From contig VGEH01000016.1 of the NCBI GenBank assembly GCA_016869375.1, forward strand, positions 1 through 47,143: a stretch of DNA of 47,143 nt, read 5' to 3'. The notes under the pieces were generated by a model. It worked only from the letters and a program-made list of their open reading frames with translations, searched no databases and was not told the origin of the DNA. A program made the translations under genes and the position numbers. The first letter of the stretch is position 1. Each line of letters starts with the position of its first letter. Of this stretch, positions 1-8,342 are shown piece by piece. This DNA is from Alphaproteobacteria bacterium (lineage in GTDB: Bacteria; Pseudomonadota; Alphaproteobacteria; SHVZ01).

Positions 1-34
1 GAACACGAAGATCCTCGGATAGCGGAACTCCCAT
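1..34 (-). CDS. IS630-family transposase, first 11 codons only (partial)
   Basis: An ATG at 34-32 on the minus strand starts MGVPLSEDLRV and runs off the window. This resembles the usual N-terminus of IS630 transposases, where a short leader precedes the helix-turn-helix. Just upstream is a very strong Shine-Dalgarno stretch (GGAGGAGGAGG, about 8 bases from the ATG). The position, directly inside the inverted repeat at 111-125, fits a single-ORF IS630 element. Only 11 residues are visible, so the call depends on its match with the right-edge copy. Confidence 0.5.
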   Translation of the reverse strand, partial: MGVPLSEDLRV

Positions 35-125
35 GCCCGCTGGCCTCCTCCTCCAGCAAGCATCTTGAATCACATCGCGACAGGCTTGGGAATCCCCGTC
101 GATTCAGACAGATCGGAAAATGCTC
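1..125 (-). mobile_element. IS630-like insertion sequence, upstream end, cut by the window edge
   Basis: The last 15 bases (111-125, read on the minus strand as GAGCATTTTCCGATC) match 14 of 15 bases of the element end at the right edge of the window (47019-47033, GAGCATTTTGCGATC), in the inverted orientation expected for the two terminal repeats of one element type. The end abuts a TA dinucleotide (126-127), the target duplicated by IS630/Tc1-mariner elements. The minus strand then has a GGAGG-rich ribosome binding site and the first codons of a transposase. The element continues beyond the window. The family call rests on the TA target and the transposase ends and is recalled, not searched. 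Confidence 0.7.
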
Positions 126-127
126 TA
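111..127. repeat. IS630-like terminal inverted repeat plus TA target
   Basis: Bases 111-125 are the inverted-repeat end of the element and 126-127 the TA target. The G of the xseA stop codon TAG (minus strand, 127-125) is contributed by the element, so the insertion sits exactly at the end of the xseA reading frame. Confidence 0.65.
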
Positions 128-1654
128 AATCAAGGTTCCCTGCTCGGCCGCCGTCTTCGCCGGCTTTCGCTTCGTCGCTTCGCCATCGATCGTTGCCGTA
201 CGCTCGCCATCGGCGAAGCGAAGGCTGATCTTCTCGCCCGGCTTGAGCGCCGCGGCCTCGGCCACCGGCGCACCAGCCTTGTCGCGGACCAGCACGAACC
301 CGCGCTCCAGAACACGCTCGTAGGAGTAGCTGTCGAGAAGCTTGCCGAGACGACCAAGGTCGGTGGCTGCCTTGTCGGTCACCTGCTCGCCACAACGAGC
401 AAGCCGCCGGCCGAGATCGACCGACCGCCGGCCTCCTTCCGTGATCGAGGCCAGGATCGGTCCAGGCTTCAAGTGCAGAGCTGCGCGTTCAAGCCGGCGT
501 TCGCGCTCGACGTGCGCACTCCCTTCGACCACGACGAGTCGGTGCAGGAGGATTTCGAGGCGATGGCACGCGCCCAGCACCATCTCGCGCGGGCTCAGTA
601 GCCGGGCGCTGAGGCTCTCCACCTGCATTTCGCGGTCGCGGATCAGCCGCGGCAACGCCAGACGCAGCCGCTCGGTGCGGTCGTCGAGACGCTGGGCCGC
701 GGCACCGAGAAGCTGGGCAGGATCGCCGAGGCCGCGGCCCAGGCTCTTCAGGTGTTTCTCCTGGTCGTCGAGGCTGCGCTGCATGCCGCCCGCGAGCCGG
801 GCACCGAGATCGGCAAGGCGAATCGCGAGCTCGGCGCGGACCGGAACCGCACGCTCCGCCGCTGCCGTCGGCGTCGGCGCGCGCCAGTCGGACGCGAAGT
901 CGATCAGCGTCGTATCGGTCTCATGCCCAACGGCGGAGATCAGCGGGATCTCGGAAGCGGCGGCGGCGCGCACCACCGATTCCTCGTTGAAGGCCATCAG
1001 GTCTTCGAGCGAACCGCCGCCACGAGCGACGATCAGGAGGTCCGGGCGCGGGATCGGGCCGCCGGCCTCGATCCGGTTGAAGCCCTGGATCGCTGCCGTC
1101 ACCTGCTGGGCCGCGCCCTCGCCCTGCACCAGCACCGGCCAGACCAGTACGTGACGCGGGAAGCGGTCGGAGAGGCGGTGCAGAATGTCGCGAATCACCG
1201 CGCCGGTCGGCGAGGTGACGACCCCGATCACCGTGGGCAGGGCCGGGATCGGCCGCTTCCGCTCGGCATCGAACAGGCCCTCGGCAGCCAGCCGCTTGCG
1301 CCGATCCTCGATGAGCTTGAGAAGCGCGCCTTCGCCGGCGAGCTCCATCTGCTCGATCACCATCTGGTACTTGGAACGGCCGGGATAGGTGGTCAACTTG
1401 CCGAGGCAGATGACCTCCATGCCGTCCTCGGGCTTAACCCCGAGCCGGGCCGCCGTGCCCTTCCAGCAGACGGCGTCGAGAACGGCATCGGCATCCTTGA
1501 GCGCCAGATAGAGATGGCCCGAGGCGGCACGCTTGAAGCCCGAGATCTCGCCCCGCACACGCACGCGATCGAAAGCCTGCTCGACCGTGCGCTTCAGCGC
1601 GAAGGAGAGCTCGGAAACCGAGAATTCCGGCAGGTTATGAGTCGTCTCCGACAT
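125..1654 (-). CDS. xseA: Exodeoxyribonuclease VII large subunit
   Basis: This is the catalytic subunit of the cytosolic ExoVII nuclease, which with XseB degrades single-stranded DNA to short oligonucleotides in repair. The product is 509 aa, normal for the family. An N-terminal OB-fold (about residues 12-105) is followed by the nuclease domain with RGGGSLEDL (211-219), GHETD (243-247) and the DWRAPTPTAAAE stretch (256-267), then a long coiled-coil region. The open frame extends upstream into purD, but the ATG at 1654 starts the conserved SVSEL region and leaves a 46-base gap to divergent purD. The stop codon TAG is completed by the first base of an insertion element. The C-terminus EQGTLI still resembles family C-termini (QGxLF/L), so little or nothing seems lost. 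Confidence 0.95.
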   Translation of the reverse strand: MSETTHNLPEFSVSELSFALKRTVEQAFDRVRVRGEISGFKRAASGHLYLALKDADAVLDAVCWKGTAARLGVKPEDGMEVICLGKLTTYPGRSKYQMVIEQMELAGEGALLKLIEDRRKRLAAEGLFDAERKRPIPALPTVIGVVTSPTGAVIRDILHRLSDRFPRHVLVWPVLVQGEGAAQQVTAAIQGFNRIEAGGPIPRPDLLIVARGGGSLEDLMAFNEESVVRAAAASEIPLISAVGHETDTTLIDFASDWRAPTPTAAAERAVPVRAELAIRLADLGARLAGGMQRSLDDQEKHLKSLGRGLGDPAQLLGAAAQRLDDRTERLRLALPRLIRDREMQVESLSARLLSPREMVLGACHRLEILLHRLVVVEGSAHVERERRLERAALHLKPGPILASITEGGRRSVDLGRRLARCGEQVTDKAATDLGRLGKLLDSYSYERVLERGFVLVRDKAGAPVAEAAALKPGEKISLRFADGERTATIDGEATKRKPAKTAAEQGTLI

Positions 1655-1700
1655 GCCCCGATGATATAGGACGCGCACCTCGGGCGGGAGGGAGTGAGGC

Positions 1701-2972
1701 ATGCGTATCCTGGTCGTCGGCAGCGGCGGACGCGAGCATGCGCTGTGCTGGAAGCTGGCCTCGTCGCCGCTCTGCGACGCGCTTTTCTGCGCCCCCGGCA
1801 ATGCCGGAATCGCCGCTGAAGCCACCTGCGTGCCGGTCGCGGCGATCGACCTCGACGGCATCGTGGCTCTCGCCAAGAAAGAGCGAATCGACTTCGTCGT
1901 CGTCGGCCCTGAGGACCCGCTCTGCCTCGGCATGGTCGACCGGCTGGAGGCCGAGGGCATCCGCGCCTTCGGACCGAGCAAGGCAGCCGCCGAGCTCGAA
2001 GGTTCCAAAGGCTTCATGAAGGACCTGATGCGGAGCGCCGGCGTGCCCACGGCCGCCTATCAGCGCTTCACCGATGCCGAATCGGCGCGCGCCTATGTGC
2101 GCAGGCAGGGCGCGCCGATCGTGGTCAAGGCGGACGGCCTCGCCGCCGGCAAAGGCGTGGTCGTGGCATCCACGGTCGAAGAGGCACTCGACGCCGTCGA
2201 CCAGATCCTCGGCAAGCGGCGCTTCGGCGCAGCTGGCGCCGAGCTCGTCATCGAGGAGTTCCTCGACGGCGAGGAGGCGAGCCTCTTCGCCCTCTGCGAC
2301 GGCAAGACCGCGCTGCTCCTCGGCGTCGCCCAGGACCACAAGCGCGTCTTCGACGGAGACAAGGGGCCGAATACCGGCGGCATGGGCGCCTACATGCCGG
2401 CGCCGATCCTCGATGACGCCGGCGCGCGCGGCGTCATGCGCGACTTCATCGAGCCGACGCTGAAGGCGATGGCGGCGGCCGGGCGGCCCTTCACCGGCAT
2501 CCTCTATGCCGGGCTCATGGTCGGAAAGAACGGCCCGAAGCTGCTCGAATACAATGTCCGTTTCGGCGACCCCGAAACCCAGGTTCTGATGATGCGGCTG
2601 CGCTCCGACCTGCTGCCGGCGCTGATCGCCGCCCGCGACGGGGAGTTGGATCAGGTCGATCTTCGTTGGCATGCCGACACCGCGATCACCGTCGTCATGG
2701 CCGCCCGCGGTTACCCCGAGGCCCCGGAGAAGGGCTCCGAGATCCGTAACCTCGACGCCGCCGGCAAGGAGCAGGGCGTGGTGATCTTCCATGCCGGCAC
2801 CAAGCCTGTCGACGGGCGCATCATCGCCAATGGCGGCCGCGTGCTCTGCGTCAGCGCCGTCGGCACCGACCTGAAGCAAGCGCGCGAGCGCGCCTACCGG
2901 GCCGTGAGCGCCGTCGACTGGCCGGAAGGCATCTACCGGACCGACATCGCCGCCCGCGCGCTTCCGCGCTAG
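1701..2972 (+). CDS. purD: Phosphoribosylamine-glycine ligase (GAR synthetase)
   Basis: This enzyme catalyses the second step of de novo purine synthesis, the ATP-dependent joining of phosphoribosylamine and glycine. The 423-aa product begins with the diagnostic [15 protein letters not shown] and carries the ATP-grasp segments [14 protein letters not shown] and [14 protein letters not shown], with [12 protein letters not shown] near the C-terminal third. Length is typical. A GGAGGGAGTGAGGC leader gives a good ribosome binding site before the ATG. It is divergent from xseA, a pairing seen in many alphaproteobacteria, and overlaps the convergent tadA by 4 bases. Confidence 0.97.
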   Translation: MRILVVGSGGREHALCWKLASSPLCDALFCAPGNAGIAAEATCVPVAAIDLDGIVALAKKERIDFVVVGPEDPLCLGMVDRLEAEGIRAFGPSKAAAELEGSKGFMKDLMRSAGVPTAAYQRFTDAESARAYVRRQGAPIVVKADGLAAGKGVVVASTVEEALDAVDQILGKRRFGAAGAELVIEEFLDGEEASLFALCDGKTALLLGVAQDHKRVFDGDKGPNTGGMGAYMPAPILDDAGARGVMRDFIEPTLKAMAAAGRPFTGILYAGLMVGKNGPKLLEYNVRFGDPETQVLMMRLRSDLLPALIAARDGELDQVDLRWHADTAITVVMAARGYPEAPEKGSEIRNLDAAGKEQGVVIFHAGTKPVDGRIIANGGRVLCVSAVGTDLKQARERAYRAVSAVDWPEGIYRTDIAARALPR

Positions 2973-3418
2973 CGCCGCTCTCGGAAGAAGCGCCTCAGGA
3001 GCTCGCCGGCGCGCGTCTCGTCGATGCCGCCGACCAGCTCCGGCCTGTGGTGGCAGGTCGGATGGTCGAAGACGCGGGCGCCATGCTCGACGCCGCCGCC
3101 CTTCGGGTCATAGGCACCGAAATGGACGCGGCGGAGTCGCGCGAGCGCGATCGCCTGCGCGCACATGGCGCAAGGCTCCAGCGTCACATAGAGATCGCAG
3201 TCGGGCAGCACTTTCTCGCCGCGACGTGCCGCAGCAGCGCGGATCGCCAGCATCTCGGCGTGAGCGGTCGGATCCTTGATCTCCTCGACCCGGTTGCCTG
3301 CCGCGGCGAGCACGGCGCCAGCCGCATCGACGATGACGGCGCCGATCGGCACCTCGCCGCGGGCGGCGGCGGCCTCGGCTTCGGCGAAGGCGAGCTGCAT
3401 GGGGGACGGCGACGGCAT
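2969..3418 (-). CDS. tadA: tRNA-specific adenosine deaminase
   Basis: This deaminase converts A34 to inosine in the anticodon of tRNA-Arg(ACG). The 149-aa product has the zinc-dependent deaminase signature: HAE at 53-55 (zinc ligand and proton shuttle) and PCAMC at 82-86 (two cysteine ligands). The C-terminal basic helix [10 protein letters not shown] is typical of TadA rather than of free cytidine deaminases. It is convergent with purD, overlapping by 4 bases, and divergent from the pseudouridine synthase gene. Confidence 0.95.
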   Translation of the reverse strand: MPSPSPMQLAFAEAEAAAARGEVPIGAVIVDAAGAVLAAAGNRVEEIKDPTAHAEMLAIRAAAARRGEKVLPDCDLYVTLEPCAMCAQAIALARLRRVHFGAYDPKGGGVEHGARVFDHPTCHHRPELVGGIDETRAGELLRRFFRERR

Positions 3419-3468
3419 GGGCGCATCATTGCATCAGGGCCGACCGGGCGCCTATACCCTGAAGCACC

Positions 3469-4266
3469 ATGGCCAAGACCGCAGACAAGGAACGCATCGC
3501 CAAGCGCATCGCCCGCGCCGGCCTCGCCTCGCGCCGGGATGCCGAGCGGCTGATCCTGTTCGGCCGCGTCAAGCTCAACGGCGAGACCCTGACGACACCG
3601 GCCGTCACGGTCGGCCCCGACGACGTCATCCTGGTCGACGACAAGCCGCTGCCCGACATCCAGCCGCCGCGACTCTGGCGCTACCACAAGGCCAAGAGCG
3701 TGATGACCACGCACCGCGATCCGGAAGGCCGCCCGACGCTGTTCGACGCGCTCCCCCCGGGTATGCCGCGCGTGATCTCGGTCGGACGGCTCGACTACAA
3801 CTCGGAAGGTCTCATCCTCCTGACCAATGACGGCGGGATCGCCCGCAAGATGGAGCTGCCGGAGACCGGCTGGACTCGGCGCTATCGCGTGCGCGTCCAT
3901 GGCCGCGTCGACCCGGCGCGGCTCGCCGATCTCGCCAAGGGCGTGACGGTCGAAGGCGTGCGCTACGGGCCGATCGAGGCGGCGCTCGACCGCGAACAAG
4001 GCACCAATGCCTGGCTCACGCTGGCCCTCAAGGAAGGCAAGAACCGCGAGGTGCGTCGCGTCATGGAGTATCTGGGATTGCCGGTGACGCGTTTGATCCG
4101 CGTCGCCTATGGGCCCTTCCAGCTGGGCCAGCTGCAGCCCGGCGAGATCGACGAGGTCCCGAAGAAGGTGATGCGCGACCAGTTGGGGTTGCCGGGACCG
4201 AAGCCGGCGGCAGACAAGCCGGCCGCCAGGCCCGCGCCCAAGCGCGATGCGCGTCGTCGGCGGTAG
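3469..4266 (+). CDS. rluB: RsuA/RluB-family pseudouridine synthase
   Basis: This enzyme makes pseudouridine in rRNA, most likely 23S U2605 if it is RluB. The 265-aa protein has an N-terminal S4 RNA-binding domain (about 10-60, GLASRRDAERLI) and the catalytic motif GRLDYNSEGL with Asp109, followed by LTNDG and the GKNREVRRVME segment. The C-terminal tail is rich in Lys, Ala, Pro and Arg. It overlaps rsmD by 20 bases, so the two rRNA-modifying enzymes are likely cotranslated. The split between RluB, RluE and RluF specificity cannot be made from sequence alone; RluB is the commonest in this context. Confidence 0.9.
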   Translation: MAKTADKERIAKRIARAGLASRRDAERLILFGRVKLNGETLTTPAVTVGPDDVILVDDKPLPDIQPPRLWRYHKAKSVMTTHRDPEGRPTLFDALPPGMPRVISVGRLDYNSEGLILLTNDGGIARKMELPETGWTRRYRVRVHGRVDPARLADLAKGVTVEGVRYGPIEAALDREQGTNAWLTLALKEGKNREVRRVMEYLGLPVTRLIRVAYGPFQLGQLQPGEIDEVPKKVMRDQLGLPGPKPAADKPAARPAPKRDARRRR

Positions 4267-4804
4267 CCTCCGGCGCCGGGCGCTGGTGGCGCCTGAGGGC
4301 CGCGACGTCCGGCCGACCTCGGATCGCGCGCGCCAGGCGCTGTTCAACATCCTCGAGCATCACGAGACGCAGCCACTTGCCGAAGCGCGCGTGCTCGACG
4401 TCTTCGCCGGCTCCGGCGCGCTCGGCATCGAAGCGCTGTCGCGGGGCGCGGCGCACTGCACCTTCGTCGAGAACCTCGGAACGGCGCTGGTGGCGATCCG
4501 CGTCAATCTCTCGACGCTCGGCCTTTCTGGCAAAGCCACGGTGCTCGGCCGCGACGCGCAACATCCGGGCAATGCCTCGGGCCTACATCTTCCGGCGACA
4601 CTGGTCCTTCTCGATCCACCCTATCGCTCCGGCCTGGCGGGGCCGACATTGACGGCTCTTCGCGATGGCGGATGGATCGGCTCCGGCGCGCTGGTTTCCG
4701 TCGAGGTCGCGGCGAAGGAGGACATGGATCCTCCGGACGGTTTCTCGACCGTCGACGAGCGGCGCTACGGCGCGGCGCGGCTGGTGCTGCTGACTGCGCC
4801 TTAG
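4247..4804 (+). CDS. rsmD: 16S rRNA (guanine966-N2)-methyltransferase
   Basis: RsmD methylates G966 of 16S rRNA on the 30S subunit. The 185-aa product starts MRVVGGSLRRR, has the family motif RPTSDRARQALFNIL (22-36), the SAM-binding loop DVFAGSGALGIEA (51-63) and the catalytic DPPY (123-126). The start lies inside the end of the upstream pseudouridine synthase gene (20-base overlap), suggesting translational coupling. It is convergent with a small exported-protein gene whose reading frame, if the TAG at 4915-4917 is ignored, ends at 4801. Confidence 0.95.
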   Translation: MRVVGGSLRRRALVAPEGRDVRPTSDRARQALFNILEHHETQPLAEARVLDVFAGSGALGIEALSRGAAHCTFVENLGTALVAIRVNLSTLGLSGKATVLGRDAQHPGNASGLHLPATLVLLDPPYRSGLAGPTLTALRDGGWIGSGALVSVEVAAKEDMDPPDGFSTVDERRYGAARLVLLTAP

Positions 4805-4914
4805 CCCATCACCTCGCGGACATAGACCGACTTGATCTTGTCCTTGAATCGCGCTTCCAGCCTGGCGCTCGCGTCCTTCTTGAAGGCCTCGATGCGGGAC
4901 GGTGTCGGTCGGCC

Positions 4915-5226
4915 CTACTCGAACAGCTTCACCGCCAGCGGCTGGATAATACCGTTCACGAGCTGCTTGTTCGACCAGATGATACCGCGCGCGGGTACAT
5001 CGACCGCCTCGATCGCGATCGAGACTCGACCTTCGAAGAACTGGCCGCCCTGGTAGTTGGTGACGGTGAAGGGACCGAACGGCGCGTAGTTGGGCGGCAG
5101 CTTCCGCTCATAGGTCATCTCGTCGCTGCCCTTTTTCTTCTTCTTTTCCTGGGCGAAGCCGTCGACCGGAGCCAGCACGCCGGCGGCGAGAATGAGCGAG
5201 AGCATCAGGATCAGGAGCCGTCTCAT
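4915..5226 (-). CDS. Small exported protein of unknown function, interrupted by an in-frame TAG
   Basis: The 103-aa frame starts MRRLLILMLSLILAAGVLAP, a signal peptide, then has a KKKKK stretch and a soluble domain ending IQPLAVKLFE before TAG (4917-4915). The same frame stays open for 37 more codons and ends at TAA (4803-4801). That extension reads as ordinary protein (RIEAFKKDASARLEARFKDK), so the natural product is probably about 141 aa. The overall pattern is weakly like the periplasmic part of FliL-type proteins, but I do not recognise the family with confidence. The gene lies 13 bases downstream of mutL on the same strand and is likely cotranscribed. The TAG may be a real truncation, an amber mutation or a sequencing error. 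Confidence 0.6.
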   Translation of the reverse strand: MRRLLILMLSLILAAGVLAPVDGFAQEKKKKKGSDEMTYERKLPPNYAPFGPFTVTNYQGGQFFEGRVSIAIEAVDVPARGIIWSNKQLVNGIIQPLAVKLFE

Positions 5227-5239
5227 CGCAGTCCTCCTT

Positions 5240-6994
5240 CTATCTCCGTCCGAACAACCGTTCGATATCGGCGAGCTTGAGCTCGACATAGGTTGGCCGT
5301 CCATGATTGCACTGGCCGGCATGGGGTGTCACTTCCATCTGGCGGAGCAGCGCGTCCATCTCGGACGGTGCCAGCCGCCGGCCGGCACGCACAGAGCCGT
5401 GGCAGGCGAGCGTGCCGCAGACATCGGCGAGGCGGTCCTTGAGCGACAGCGCCTGGTCGAGCTCCTGCAGCTCGTCGGCGAGATCGCGAACGAGGCCTGA
5501 GACGTTGGTCTGGCCGAGCAGCGCCGGTACCTCGCGCACGACCACCGCGCCCTGGCCGAAAGCCTCGAGCACGAGGCCGAGCTCCGCCAGCTCCGCCTGG
5601 CGCTCGACCAGACGCGCCGCGCCGGTCTCGCCAAGCTCGATCACTTCGGGCAGCAGTAGGCCCTGCCGCTTGATCCCGCCATTGGCGAGCGATGCTTTCA
5701 TCCGCTCGTAGACCAGGCGCTCATGCGCGGCGTGCTGGTCCACGATGACGAGGCCGTCCGAGGTCTGCGCGACGATGTAGGTGCCATGGAGCTGGCATCG
5801 CGCCGCGCCCAGCGGCTGGACATCTGTCTCGACTGACGGCTCCGGCGCCGCCGGCGGCAGTGATGGGGCGGCCTGCATAAGCGGCGCCTGATAGGCGGCG
5901 GCTGCCTCGGTCATGCCGCGCGGCAGCGAGGCCGGCGCGGCATAGCCGCCGTAACCGCCTGTCCGGAACGAGGCGAGCGTCTGTCCGGCGACCGTGGTCG
6001 CGGCGCGATGCCCGGCGGCAGCCAGCGCGTGCTTCAAGGCGCCGACGATCAGGCCGCGCACCGAACCGGAATCGCGGAAGCGCACCTCGGTCTTCGCCGG
6101 ATGCACATTGACATCGACCGCGGCCGGCGGGACCTCAAGGAACAGCGCCAGCACCGGATGACGATCCACGGCAAGGAAGTCCATATAGGCGGCGCGCACC
6201 GCACCGAGCAGCTGCTTGTCACGGACGGCGCGGCCGTTGACGAAGAGATACTGCTCGCGGCTGGTCGGCCGGTTGAGCGTCGGCAGGCTCGCATGACCCG
6301 TGAGCCGGACGCCGTCGCGCTCGGCATCGATGGTCAGCGCGTTCTCGGCGAAGTCGCGCCCGAGGATCTGTGCCAGGCGATCGAGGCGCGAGAGCGCGGC
6401 GGAGAGACGGACCGGCGTCCGCGCGCCGTCGCCGAGCGTGAAGGCGACATGCGGATGCGCCATCGCCAGGCGATGAACCCAGTCGACCGCATGGTCGAGT
6501 TCGGTCCGCGGCGATTTGAGGAATTTCAGGCGCGCCGGTGTGGCGAAGAAGAGGTCACGCACCTCGACCCGCGTGCCCTCGGAGAGCGCGGCCGGCTCGA
6601 CCCCGCCCAGGCGGCCGCCCTCGACCGCGATCTTCCAGCCTTCGGCGGCACCGCGCGGGCGGCTCGCCAGCGTGAGGCGGCTGACCGATGCGACCGACGG
6701 CAATGCCTCGCCGCGGAAGCCCAGGGTCGCGATCGACCAGAGATCGTCATCCGGCAGCTTCGAGGTGGCGTGGCGCTCGAGCGCGAGCGCGAGCTCGTCT
6801 CGGGGGATGCCGTGACCGTCATCGGCAACGGTGATCAGGCTCTGGCCACCGTCGCGGACCGTAACGTCGATGCGTCGCGCGCCAGCGTCCAGCGCGTTCT
6901 CGACCAGCTCTTTGACCGCGCTCGCCGGCCGCTCGACCACCTCGCCCGCGGCGATGCGGTTGACGATCGACTCGGAGAGGCGGCGGATCGGCAT
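5240..6994 (-). CDS. mutL: DNA mismatch repair protein MutL (endonuclease type)
   Basis: MutL couples MutS mismatch recognition to strand incision. The 584-aa protein has the GHKL ATPase domain with NRIAAGEVV (12-20), VENALDAG (31-38) and GFRGEAL (92-98), a proline/alanine-rich linker (about 330-395), and a C-terminal domain with the metal-binding nuclease motif [12 protein letters not shown] (419-430), ACHGS and CNHGRPT. MutL therefore should be an endonuclease, consistent with the lack of MutH in alphaproteobacteria. The start ATG lies 12 bases after the stop of the upstream M16 gene, in a minus-strand run reaching back to ileS and ribF. Confidence 0.96.
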   Translation of the reverse strand: MPIRRLSESIVNRIAAGEVVERPASAVKELVENALDAGARRIDVTVRDGGQSLITVADDGHGIPRDELALALERHATSKLPDDDLWSIATLGFRGEALPSVASVSRLTLASRPRGAAEGWKIAVEGGRLGGVEPAALSEGTRVEVRDLFFATPARLKFLKSPRTELDHAVDWVHRLAMAHPHVAFTLGDGARTPVRLSAALSRLDRLAQILGRDFAENALTIDAERDGVRLTGHASLPTLNRPTSREQYLFVNGRAVRDKQLLGAVRAAYMDFLAVDRHPVLALFLEVPPAAVDVNVHPAKTEVRFRDSGSVRGLIVGALKHALAAAGHRAATTVAGQTLASFRTGGYGGYAAPASLPRGMTEAAAAYQAPLMQAAPSLPPAAPEPSVETDVQPLGAARCQLHGTYIVAQTSDGLVIVDQHAAHERLVYERMKASLANGGIKRQGLLLPEVIELGETGAARLVERQAELAELGLVLEAFGQGAVVVREVPALLGQTNVSGLVRDLADELQELDQALSLKDRLADVCGTLACHGSVRAGRRLAPSEMDALLRQMEVTPHAGQCNHGRPTYVELKLADIERLFGRR

Positions 6995-7006
6995 GGCGGC
7001 GCCTGG

Positions 7007-8332
7007 CTAGCCTTTCGCCGGCGGCTGCCGCGTCGGTGTCACGCCCTCGGGCTTGCCGACCACCGAGAACATCAGCTTGCCGGGATCGACGAGGCGCTTC
7101 GCCACGCGATTGATGTCCCCGAGCGTGATCGCCGCGATCATGGAATTGCGGCGCTTGAAGTAGTCGATGCCGAGGTTTTCCTCCTGCCAGCCGACGAGCG
7201 CGCCGGCGATGCCGCGCGAGGTCGCGAAGCCGCGGGCATAGGCGCCGGTCATGTAGAGCTTGGCATTGTCGAGCTCTTCGGCGGTCACGCCCTCGTCCTT
7301 CAGCTTCTGCCAGGCTTCGCGAACCAGCCGGATCACCTCGGCGACCTTGGCGTTGTCGGCCGAGACCGATCCCATCCAGGTACCCGAGCTTCGCGGCGTC
7401 GAGAGGTAGGTGTAGATGCCGTAAGTGAGCCCGCGGTTCTCGCGGATGTCGTCCATCAGCCGCGAGCCGAAGCCGCCGCCGCCGAAGATATGATTCAGCA
7501 GATACGCGGCCATGAAGTCCGGGTCGCTGCGGGCGATGCCTGGCTGACCGAACAGCACCACAGACTGCGGCACCGGACGCTCGATCACGAACAGGTCTCC
7601 GGTCGCCGCAGGCGGAACGGACTTGATCTCGGCCGGCGTCGCCTTGGCCGGCAGCGCGCCGAAAGTCTCGTCGAGAAGCCGGGCGACGCTGGCGGCGTCG
7701 ATGTCGCCGACCACGCCGATCTTGATGTTGTCGCGCGCGATCCGCGCCTTGACGAAGGCGACCATGTCGTCGCGCGTGATCGACGCGATCGATGCCGCGG
7801 TGCCTCGCGACGGGCGGCCATAGGGATGCTCGGGGAAAGCCGCCGAGTACCAGGCACGGCTGGCGAGCGTACGCGGATCACGCTCCTCGCGGCTGAGCCC
7901 GTTCAGGCGCTGCTGGCGCACGCGCTCGATGTCGTTGGCCGCGAAGCGCGGCTCGGCGAGCGCGAGGCCCAGGAGCCGGAACGCTTCCTCAGCCTTCGCC
8001 GAGGGAGCCCGGAAACCGCCGCGGATGAAGTCGCTGCCGGCGTTGATGTCGAGGCTGATCGAGCCGTCTTCGGCCTTGGCGGCGAAGGCCTGGCTGTCAT
8101 AGGGCCCGGCGCCTTCGGTCAGGAGGTCCATCGTCAGAGCAGCAAGGCCTTCCTTCCCGGCCGGGTCGGCGACGGCGCCGCCCGCGATCGAGATCTCGAC
8201 GGCGACGACCGGAATGCTGGCATCGCGGACGAACCAGGCGACGAGCCCAGAGGGGCTGCGCACCTCCTGCACCTCCATCGCCTGGACGGGAAGCGCGAGG
8301 AGGAGGGAGAACAGGACCAGGATGAAACGCAT
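7007..8332 (-). CDS. M16-family zinc peptidase homologue, non-catalytic subunit type
   Basis: The 441-aa exported protein (signal peptide MRFILVLFSLLLALPVQA) has two M16 half-domains but no HxxEH zinc motif: the corresponding region reads KEGLAALTMDLL. It keeps the C-terminal signature GGGGFGSRLMDDIRENRGL, the Arg/Tyr region that binds substrate carboxylates. This is the pattern of the partner subunit in heterodimeric M16B peptidases, in which one chain carries zinc and the other completes the cavity. The active partner lies immediately upstream (8343-9674), 10 bases away. The pair likely acts in the periplasm on peptides. The specific substrate is unknown. Confidence 0.9.
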   Translation of the reverse strand: MRFILVLFSLLLALPVQAMEVQEVRSPSGLVAWFVRDASIPVVAVEISIAGGAVADPAGKEGLAALTMDLLTEGAGPYDSQAFAAKAEDGSISLDINAGSDFIRGGFRAPSAKAEEAFRLLGLALAEPRFAANDIERVRQQRLNGLSREERDPRTLASRAWYSAAFPEHPYGRPSRGTAASIASITRDDMVAFVKARIARDNIKIGVVGDIDAASVARLLDETFGALPAKATPAEIKSVPPAATGDLFVIERPVPQSVVLFGQPGIARSDPDFMAAYLLNHIFGGGGFGSRLMDDIRENRGLTYGIYTYLSTPRSSGTWMGSVSADNAKVAEVIRLVREAWQKLKDEGVTAEELDNAKLYMTGAYARGFATSRGIAGALVGWQEENLGIDYFKRRNSMIAAITLGDINRVAKRLVDPGKLMFSVVGKPEGVTPTRQPPAKG

Positions 8333-8342
8333 GACGCTCTCC

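Noticed and set aside
1655..2050. Upstream extension of the xseA frame by 132 codons
   Set aside because: It lies entirely within purD and the intergenic region; the ATG at 1654 fits the family start.
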